The notes under the pieces: generated by a model
Told to the model about the DNA's origin: nothing
The model's database searches: none
What the model saw: the letters and a program-made list of their open reading frames with translations, nothing else
Assembly (NCBI GenBank): GCA_023255165.1
Contig: JALRJD010000132.1
Coordinates: forward strand, 1-10,872
Length of the DNA: 10,872 bases
Source: Porticoccaceae bacterium
GTDB taxonomy: Bacteria > Pseudomonadota > Gammaproteobacteria > Pseudomonadales > Porticoccaceae
Direction: 5' to 3'
Shown here: positions 5,364-10,872 of the stretch, in pieces
Layout: every line of letters starts with the position of its first letter
Position numbering within the stretch: position 1 is the first letter of the stretch
Translations under genes and position numbers: made by a program

Positions 5364-8072
5364 TTAGAACTTGTAAGAAGCGCCAACCATCCACTGCTGA
5401 CCAGTAACCTGCTCGGAAATAATTCGACCAACACCTGGCGCCATGTAATCGCCAACGGTTTCATCAGTCAAGTTAATACCTTCCAGAGTTACTTTCAGGT
5501 TTTCGTTAACCTTGTAGCTGGCAGCGAAATCCAGAGTTGCAGCAGAGTCGCGGTAGCGAGTCTTGTTTACATCGGAACTGTGAGTCGAGATGTAGTCACC
5601 ACGGTAGCTGTATGCCAGACGCGTGCTGAACTGATCATCTTCGTAGAACACAGTAAAGTTGTACGAGGTGTCAGACTGACCAGTCAGTGGCAGACCAGAA
5701 GAGTCAACTTCTGAATCAACTGACGTCAGGTTGGCAATCAAGCCCAGGTTCTGCATCCAGCCTTCAGGGAGGAACGTCAAGTTCTGCTGATACTGAATTT
5801 CGTAACCATCCAGACTACCACCACCGCCGTTGATCTTACGGCTAACAGTAAACTCCTGATCGATTGCATTGTTCAGTTCTGAACCCAGCAGGCTGTTTGG
5901 CAGACCGGTTTCCGCCCAAGACAGAGTAGTGGTCTCGGAAGTCGGGAACGACTCGATGTCTTTATCGAAGTAAGCGAATGACAACAGTGCGCCTTCAGCG
6001 AAGTACCACTCAACCGACAGATCGGTGTTATCAGCACGGAATGGCTCGATAAACGGGTTGCCGTAGCTTACCTTGTAGTCACCAAAGATCGACACACTAC
6101 CACCAGGGTTGAGGTCGGTCAGGTTGGCGCGAGACATTACCTTGGCCCAGCTTGCACGCAGGATCACGTCATCAGTCAGGTTGTAGGCCAGGTTAACCGA
6201 TGGCAGGTTATCGTCGTAAGAGTGATTAACCGTCACTGTAGTGCCACTGTTGATACCAGTGGCAGACAGATCAGTGGTCACATTGCGAACACCGGCGTTA
6301 CCGCGCAGGTTGCCAAAGGTGAAATCAACCTGAGCGTAGTAACCTTCAACCTCCTCAACCACGTGACGAGTGTCACCAGCGCGAACTGCCGCAGGCCAGC
6401 ATTCGTTGGCACGGAAAGCATCAAAGGTTGAAGTGCCAGCCATAAAGAAGGACTGACCACCGTGAGTCTGCACAGTACCCATGCTGGAGGTCACAGTTGG
6501 CGTTACACCACAGGCAACATAGTCTTCGGTTCCATCAAGGACATCGGCGCTGGTGAAAGCGCGGTCGGCACGAGTGCCGGCGATGTCGTAAGTGTACTCG
6601 CGGCTTGAGTAACCAGCCTTCAGAGTAATCTCATCGGTCAGGTCATAAGTCAGATCAAGCTTGGCAGTATCTGATTCAGAGCTGGCGTCATAAACGCGGT
6701 CACGGAATTCAGACACTTCCCAGTTGGCAGGATTGGTCGTGTCAAAATCGTAAGAGATTGAAGGCGACGTCATGCTTGAGAAGTCATAGGTTACTGCGGA
6801 AGCACTCTGCGCGTAATCAACCAGACGACGGGTATCGTCAACGCTGTAGTGCTCGTAGATCATGGTGGTTTCGCGGTTGTCGAGAACCGACTCGGACTGA
6901 GCAACCATCGCCTTAACGTGCAGACGATCGCCGAAATCCTGGTCAATAGTCAGAGCGTACTGCTCGAACTCGGATTCCCACTCGGAAACAAAGGCTTCCG
7001 CACGAACGTCAACGCCGTCCATTGTTGCAGAGACCAGAGTGTTGTTCGCATCGATTGTGTATGCGGCAACATCAGTCTCGCCTACACCAGTGCTGTTGGT
7101 ACGCGCCAGAGAGATCGCCTGCATAAAGGGCTCATCACGAGTTGATTGCAGGTTGGCATACAGAGTGTCAAAGGTGATCTCGGTGGTTTCGCTGGGACGG
7201 AACTGGAAAGAACCGGTGATACCAGTACGCTCCTGATCGTGAGTCTTGTCAGCAATACGTGGGAAACGCGGGTGCCAGGCAGACTTTACAGCAGCAAAAT
7301 CAGCATCAGTTGCACAGGCAGTACAGCTGCCGAAGTTATCGTCTTCCCAACGGCCAGTGTCAGCGCCCTGGTTGGACACGAAACGCTCAGCTGAAGCGAA
7401 AGAAACCAACGCACCGAATGTGTCGTCGCTGTTGGTAAAGCTGAACAGACCTGAAGCGCGTGGGCTAACTTCGCTAGACTGCTCGTTGTAAGCAGCTTGC
7501 ACGTTAAGCACAGCGGTCATCGGATCGTAGTCAAATGGACGGCCAGTGTGCAGATTAACAGTGGCGCCGAGTGAGCCTTCTTCGAGCTCAGCAGACTGTG
7601 ACTTGTGTACGTCCAGACGGTTGAACATTTCAGAGGCAAATACGTTGAAGTCAAAGGCACGGCTGGTGCGCACACCGCCAGAACCCGCTGCCAGAGATTG
7701 ACCCATGGCATTGTTAATCATGACACGAGTGTAAGTAGAGTTAAGACCACGAACGGTGATCTCACGACCTTCGCCCGCTTCCTTGGTGATTGCAACACCA
7801 GGAATACGCTGCATGGACTCAGCCAGGTTGGTATCCGGGAAGTCGGCAATGTCTTCCGCCATAATGGAGTCTACGGCGCCAACAGCACTCTTTTTAACAT
7901 CCAGTGCTTTTTTCAAGCTGTCTCTAAAACTTGCAGTGACAACTACTTCTTCAATTTCTTCCGCACCCTGAGCCATTGCCAGATTGGCATAGCTCGCGCC
8001 CATCAAAAGATTGGCTGCTACGACGCTAGTCGCAAGGAAGGAGCGCTTTCGATTACGATTGATTGCTTTCAT
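5364..8072 (-). CDS. TonB-dependent outer-membrane receptor, probable oligogalacturonide importer
   Basis: This 902-residue protein is a TonB-dependent receptor of the large carbohydrate-associated type common in gammaproteobacteria. A basic n-region (KAINRNRKR) and hydrophobic core end at a likely signal peptidase I site after AMA (residue 34). The TonB box EEVVVTA follows at 41-47, so there is no N-terminal signalling or carboxypeptidase-like domain. The plug domain covers about 55-175 (SIMAEDIADFPDTNLAESMQRIPGV starts near 69, then REITVRGLNSTYTRVMINN). The 22-strand barrel ends in Phe902 with QWMVGASYKF, the usual outer-membrane C-terminus. Cys250/Cys253 and Cys521/Cys558 fall in probable surface loops and may form disulfides. 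The ATG at 8072 has AGGGGAT 6 nt upstream. Codon choice looks more optimised than in the neighbours, as expected for an abundant protein. The substrate is inferred from the uronate genes around it, not from the protein itself. Confidence 0.95.
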   Translation of the reverse strand: MKAINRNRKRSFLATSVVAANLLMGASYANLAMAQGAEEIEEVVVTASFRDSLKKALDVKKSAVGAVDSIMAEDIADFPDTNLAESMQRIPGVAITKEAGEGREITVRGLNSTYTRVMINNAMGQSLAAGSGGVRTSRAFDFNVFASEMFNRLDVHKSQSAELEEGSLGATVNLHTGRPFDYDPMTAVLNVQAAYNEQSSEVSPRASGLFSFTNSDDTFGALVSFASAERFVSNQGADTGRWEDDNFGSCTACATDADFAAVKSAWHPRFPRIADKTHDQERTGITGSFQFRPSETTEITFDTLYANLQSTRDEPFMQAISLARTNSTGVGETDVAAYTIDANNTLVSATMDGVDVRAEAFVSEWESEFEQYALTIDQDFGDRLHVKAMVAQSESVLDNRETTMIYEHYSVDDTRRLVDYAQSASAVTYDFSSMTSPSISYDFDTTNPANWEVSEFRDRVYDASSESDTAKLDLTYDLTDEITLKAGYSSREYTYDIAGTRADRAFTSADVLDGTEDYVACGVTPTVTSSMGTVQTHGGQSFFMAGTSTFDAFRANECWPAAVRAGDTRHVVEEVEGYYAQVDFTFGNLRGNAGVRNVTTDLSATGINSGTTVTVNHSYDDNLPSVNLAYNLTDDVILRASWAKVMSRANLTDLNPGGSVSIFGDYKVSYGNPFIEPFRADNTDLSVEWYFAEGALLSFAYFDKDIESFPTSETTTLSWAETGLPNSLLGSELNNAIDQEFTVSRKINGGGGSLDGYEIQYQQNLTFLPEGWMQNLGLIANLTSVDSEVDSSGLPLTGQSDTSYNFTVFYEDDQFSTRLAYSYRGDYISTHSSDVNKTRYRDSAATLDFAASYKVNENLKVTLEGINLTDETVGDYMAPGVGRIISEQVTGQQWMVGASYKF

Positions 8073-8214
8073 CTCAATATCCCCTAGGTTTTATATCTAA
8101 CCGCTGGATGCGGCCCTGTTTATTGTTGCTTTACTATTTCTTTGTGATGCTCTGATCGAGCTTGTATCTGGCAGCCGTTTCATTATCCCAAGTCCGAAAC
8201 AATAAAGCTGCAAC
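8073..8214 (-). other. 5' leader of the TonB-dependent receptor mRNA
   Basis: If transcription begins near 8221, the receptor mRNA has a leader of roughly 150 nt. It contains a CCGC/GCGG hairpin with a 5-nt loop (8101-8113), an A-rich stretch, and AGGGGAT just before the ATG. A GATAAT hexamer about 110 nt upstream of the ATG could be the -10 of a second promoter, but no convincing -35 lies 16-18 bp before it. I recognise no known riboswitch fold. Confidence 0.4.
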
Positions 8215-8228
8215 TGCCACCGGTAGCA
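8215..8228. promoter_or_regulatory. Operator O2, LacI-family-type imperfect palindrome
   Basis: TGCCACCGGTAGCA differs at one position from the perfect palindrome 27 bp away. The centre is ACCGGT with a CpG step, the typical core of LacI-family operators. The site begins at the last base of the predicted -10 and covers the expected transcription start, so a bound repressor would block the polymerase. The likely ligand is the LacI-family protein encoded two genes upstream. Confidence 0.7.
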
Positions 8229-8276
8229 TCCTAACCAAACATGCCACCGGTGGCAACCGTTTTTTAAAAAAAATTA
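8228..8276 (-). promoter_or_regulatory. Sigma70-like promoter of the TonB-dependent receptor gene, with AT-rich upstream element
   Basis: On the minus strand TTGCCA (8256-8251, five of six matches to the -35 consensus) is separated by exactly 17 bp from TAGGAT (8233-8228, four of six matches to the -10). Immediately upstream, T8A6 (about 8260-8273) forms an AT-rich tract that resembles an UP element. The -35 overlaps operator O1 and the -10 abuts operator O2. The uxaA stop codon lies at the upstream border and no terminator follows uxaA, so the receptor gene may also receive read-through from lacI-uxaA. Confidence 0.65.
8242..8255. promoter_or_regulatory. Operator O1, perfect 14-bp LacI-family-type palindrome
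   Basis: TGCCACCGGTGGCA is a perfect inverted repeat with a central CpG. It overlaps the -35 hexamer and the start of the spacer. Its centre is 27 bp from that of O2, about two and a half helical turns. A T run follows on the plus strand, but no plus-strand gene ends here, so it is not read as a terminator. Confidence 0.75.
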
Positions 8277-9812
8277 TCAGATCACCGCACCTATGGTCCA
8301 GGGCAAAAATTCCAGTCGCCCATAGCCAAGCATTTCGCTTTTAGTGCGCTCTCCGGAGGCGGTCGCGATAATTTTGTTGAGGATCCTCTCACCGCACTCG
8401 GCAATCGACAAACCCTCGTCAAACACTGGCCCGCAGTTAAAATCCATATCCTCATCCATGCGTTCAAACAGCGGCGTGTTGGTCGCCAGCTTGATACTTG
8501 GCGCTGGCACGGCACCGTAAACCGAACCCCTGCCCGTGGTAAAACAAACCATATTGGCACCGGAGGCAATCTGACCAGTAACCGAAACCGGGTCATAACC
8601 AGGGCTATCCATAAACACCAGCCCGCGGCTATCGATTGGCTGCGCATACTGATAAACGCCATTTAATGTGCTGGTGCCGCTCTTGGCCTGAGCGCCGAGC
8701 GACTTTTCAAGAATGGTGGTCAGACCGCCGGCTTTGTTGCCGGGCGACGGATTGTTATTCAACTCGACACCATTTTTCGCGGTGTACTCCAGCCACCAGT
8801 CAATGCGACCTTGCAGGGTGGCGGCTATCTCAGCGCTTGCGGCGCGCTGCATCAACAGATGCTCGGCGCCAAAAATCTCCGGCGTTTCCGCCAGAACTGC
8901 AGTGCCACCCTGCCCCGCCAATAGATCCATGGCCGCGCCCAGCGATGGGTTGGCAGTAATGCCAGACAGCGCATCAGAGCCGCCACATTGCAATGCCACG
9001 CAGAGTTCCGAGATCGGGCAGGGTTCGCGGCGCAGCTGGTCGGCGCGGGCGAGCATGGTTTCAAGAATCGCCTTGCCCGCTTCTACGGTCCTGGAACTGC
9101 CGCCCTGCTCCTGAATCACCAGGCTGACAAAGTCATCGCCCTCAACCAGTCCGCTGCGACCCATAATATCGGCCACCTGCATCACTTCGCAGCCGAGACC
9201 AATCATCAACACCGAGGAAAAGTTGGCATGGGTGGCGTAGCCCTCATAAACACGACTGAGAATATCAAAGCCATCGCCGCGACCCATGCCACAACCGGAA
9301 CCGTGGGTAAAAGCGACAACTCCGTCCACATTGGGAAAGCGCGCGCTGATTTCCGGCGTCGAGAAGAAATGCTCCAGCGCCTTGGCCACCGAGGCAGAGC
9401 AGTTTACCGAAGTCAATATACCTATATAGTTGCGCGTACCGACTTTTCCCGAGCGGCGCTTGTAGCCCATAAAGGTTTTTTCGCCCTGCCAGACCGGCGC
9501 GGTTTTTGAGGCACTATTTGAAGCACTATGGGCACTGTTTGATCTGTCGACAGCAAAGTCGGCGGCAATACCACAGTTGTGCACATGGATATGCTCACCG
9601 GCGGCAATCGGCTGCAAGGCGCTGCCAATAATCTGGTTGTACTTAACAATATTGTCGCCTGCCGCCAACGCTCGCACCGCGATCTTGTGGTAGGCAGGAA
9701 TATCACTGCGCAGTTCAATGCCATCGATCTCGGGCAGCAGTGTGCCCTTGCGAAGCTCAACCCGGGCCACAGCAACATTGTCAGCAGCATGTAATTTGAC
9801 GGTTAACGCCAT
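8277..9812 (-). CDS. uxaA: Altronate dehydratase
   Basis: UxaA dehydrates D-altronate to KDG in the cytoplasm and belongs to the iron-dependent altronate/galactarate dehydratase family. The 511-residue protein is complete (E. coli UxaA is about 495). An N-terminal SAF domain covers about 10-85 and ends in HIHVHN (74-79). A low-complexity Ser/Ala linker spans about 86-105. The catalytic domain begins at FMGYKRRSGKVGTRNYIGI and contains HGSGCGMG (170-177), GLGCE (205-209), LQCGGSDALSGITANP (274-289), NPSPGNKAGGLTTILEKSLG (354-373) and FTTGRGS. The ATG at 9812 has AAGGAA about 6 nt upstream. It lies 21 bp after the regulator stop, so the two are co-transcribed. Galactarate dehydratase (GarD) is the nearest alternative; uxaB in the locus favours altronate. 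Confidence 0.94.
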   Translation of the reverse strand: MALTVKLHAADNVAVARVELRKGTLLPEIDGIELRSDIPAYHKIAVRALAAGDNIVKYNQIIGSALQPIAAGEHIHVHNCGIAADFAVDRSNSAHSASNSASKTAPVWQGEKTFMGYKRRSGKVGTRNYIGILTSVNCSASVAKALEHFFSTPEISARFPNVDGVVAFTHGSGCGMGRGDGFDILSRVYEGYATHANFSSVLMIGLGCEVMQVADIMGRSGLVEGDDFVSLVIQEQGGSSRTVEAGKAILETMLARADQLRREPCPISELCVALQCGGSDALSGITANPSLGAAMDLLAGQGGTAVLAETPEIFGAEHLLMQRAASAEIAATLQGRIDWWLEYTAKNGVELNNNPSPGNKAGGLTTILEKSLGAQAKSGTSTLNGVYQYAQPIDSRGLVFMDSPGYDPVSVTGQIASGANMVCFTTGRGSVYGAVPAPSIKLATNTPLFERMDEDMDFNCGPVFDEGLSIAECGERILNKIIATASGERTKSEMLGYGRLEFLPWTIGAVI

Positions 9813-9833
9813 GGTGATTCCTTGATAGTGCGG

Positions 9834-10872
9834 TTAGCCGCGCCGGTCAGAAGACTGACGGGTTACCAGTTGCGGGGTAAACAGGGTTTGAATCGACTGG
9901 GCGTCATCCACCTTGCCAGCGATATTGGCGACCAGCTTCAGGGCAGCCGCGCTGGCCATCCCCGAGTTATCCCGTTGCAGTGTGGTCAGTGACGGGCGCA
10001 GTCGCGAGGCCATCGGCTCGTCGTCGTAGCCAACCACAATTAATTCGTCCGGCACGGCAATGCCGGCATCTTCAGCCACATGGATAGCGGCAATCGCCAT
10101 CTGGTCGTTACTGGCAAAAATGGCATCCGGGCGCGGCGTTTGTGCCAACAGCTTTTGCGCCGCGACAACGCCCGAGTCATAGCTGAAATTTCCGTCGGCA
10201 ATATAGTCCGGGCTAAGACTGATGCCGCGCTCGGACAGTGCCGCCATTAATCCTTCATAGCGTTCCTCGGAAGCCATTCGATCGTCGGGACCGCGAATAA
10301 TCGCCGGGTGGGTTACCGCTTTTTGCTGGAACAGATCAGCGACCTGCTGCATGGCTGCCCGATCATCGGAGATCACCAGATGTTCGGTGCTGTCGACCAC
10401 TCGGGCCGCCATTCGCACATATTTTATGCCCTTGTCGCGCAGCGCAGCGATCAGCTCTTCGTTGGATGAAATCGGCGGCATAATCACCAGCCCATCGAGA
10501 CTTGAGCGGGTAACAAACTTGAGCACCTCGGTTACCAGAGTCGGGCTTTCGTGACTGATCGGGTGCACCACCAGCTCATAACCGAGGCTAGAACAGACAC
10601 TGAGCACACCGCGTTGCACCGAGTGAATAACAATAGCATTGGGCTCGTCGTACAAAATACCGAGCAGATAGGAGCGGCTCGACGCCAAGCCCCGAGCCTG
10701 TTTGCTCGGCGAATAATCAAGTGATTCGATAACCGAGAGGATCTTTTCCCGCGTGGCCTTATTAACGCTCTGCGAATCGTTGAGTACTCGCGAAACGGTT
10801 CGCTTGGAGACACCAGCAATGCGCGCAACATCATTAATTGTCGCGGTTGCTTTGGATTCACCACTGCTATTT
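9834..10872 (-). CDS. LacI-family transcriptional regulator, N-terminus outside the window
   Basis: A DNA-binding repressor that probably senses a uronate intermediate and controls this locus. The frame is open to the window edge. In-frame ATG is absent, and the TTG at 10688 lies inside the conserved hinge, so the true start is outside, probably only a few residues away (345 are visible; the family is about 330-350). The helix-turn-helix is TINDVARIAGVSKRTVSRVLN (visible residues 11-31). The hinge helix SPSKQARGLASSRS (54-67) carries the Leu that usually intercalates at the operator's central CpG. The periplasmic-binding-like effector domain follows (SRSYLLGILYD...DGLVIMPP...AIFASNDQMAIAAIHVAEDAGIAVPDE...VVGYDDEPMASRLRPSLTTL). 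Its likely targets are the two palindromes upstream of the receptor gene. The effector cannot be read from the sequence; KDG or a galacturonate derivative is a guess. Confidence 0.92.
   Translation of the reverse strand, partial: NSSGESKATATINDVARIAGVSKRTVSRVLNDSQSVNKATREKILSVIESLDYSPSKQARGLASSRSYLLGILYDEPNAIVIHSVQRGVLSVCSSLGYELVVHPISHESPTLVTEVLKFVTRSSLDGLVIMPPISSNEELIAALRDKGIKYVRMAARVVDSTEHLVISDDRAAMQQVADLFQQKAVTHPAIIRGPDDRMASEERYEGLMAALSERGISLSPDYIADGNFSYDSGVVAAQKLLAQTPRPDAIFASNDQMAIAAIHVAEDAGIAVPDELIVVGYDDEPMASRLRPSLTTLQRDNSGMASAAALKLVANIAGKVDDAQSIQTLFTPQLVTRQSSDRRG

Noticed and set aside
7605..8087. Plus-strand open frame of 160 codons opposite the receptor N-terminus
   Set aside because: It is a shadow of the signal peptide and plug coding sequence, with no features of its own.
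8170..8205. GATAAT hexamer as the main receptor promoter
   Set aside because: No reasonable -35 lies 16-18 bp upstream (TTGCAG is 20 bp away), while TTGCCA/TAGGAT has a 17-bp spacer and coincides with the operators.
8242..8267. Palindrome followed by a T run on the plus strand, read as a terminator
   Set aside because: No plus-strand gene ends there, the stem is a gapless palindrome better explained as an operator, and a near-identical copy without a T run lies nearby.
9834..10688. Regulator gene starting at the TTG at 10688
   Set aside because: That start would delete the helix-turn-helix. The frame continues upstream through an intact DNA-binding domain to the window edge.

Overview
The window reads as part of a pectin (galacturonan/rhamnogalacturonan) utilisation locus from a Gram-negative bacterium. 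It carries a large TonB-dependent outer-membrane receptor and a lipoprotein-type glycoside hydrolase beside cytoplasmic uronate enzymes. The protein types and moderate-to-high GC suggest a polysaccharide-degrading, probably marine, gammaproteobacterium of the Cellvibrio/Saccharophagus/Alteromonas kind. That placement is inference from gene content only.

Every gene lies on the minus strand, so transcription runs from high to low coordinates. In that order: a LacI-family repressor (N-terminus just outside the window); altronate dehydratase uxaA, 21 bp after it; a 204-bp regulatory gap; a 902-residue TonB-dependent receptor; a rho-independent terminator; an 839-residue lipoprotein that fuses a DUF4861 domain to a GH105 unsaturated glucuronyl/rhamnogalacturonyl hydrolase; kduI; kduD; and tagaturonate reductase uxaB, which runs off the left edge. 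The last four are packed tightly (a 20-bp gap, a 1-nt overlap and an 11-nt overlap). No RNA gene, insertion sequence or CRISPR array was seen, and no stretch over 300 bp lacks a gene.

The genes fit one pathway. The receptor would import oligogalacturonides made by lyases and hydrolases encoded elsewhere. The GH105 protein would remove the 4,5-unsaturated uronic acid end. KduI and KduD would carry that product to 2-keto-3-deoxygluconate (KDG). UxaB and UxaA would carry saturated galacturonate, after isomerisation to tagaturonate, to the same KDG. UxaC, KDG kinase, KDPG aldolase and a polysaccharide lyase are not in the window.

Two places deserve most attention. The uxaA-receptor gap holds two near-identical 14-bp palindromes (TGCCACCGGTGGCA and a one-mismatch copy) placed over the -35 and the predicted start of a good sigma70-like promoter, which makes them a strong candidate operator pair for the LacI protein. 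At the left edge, the uxaB frame enters a GTC/GAC triplet tract that encodes mostly aspartate in place of the expected C-terminal domain. This is either a contig-end artefact or a real repeat insertion.
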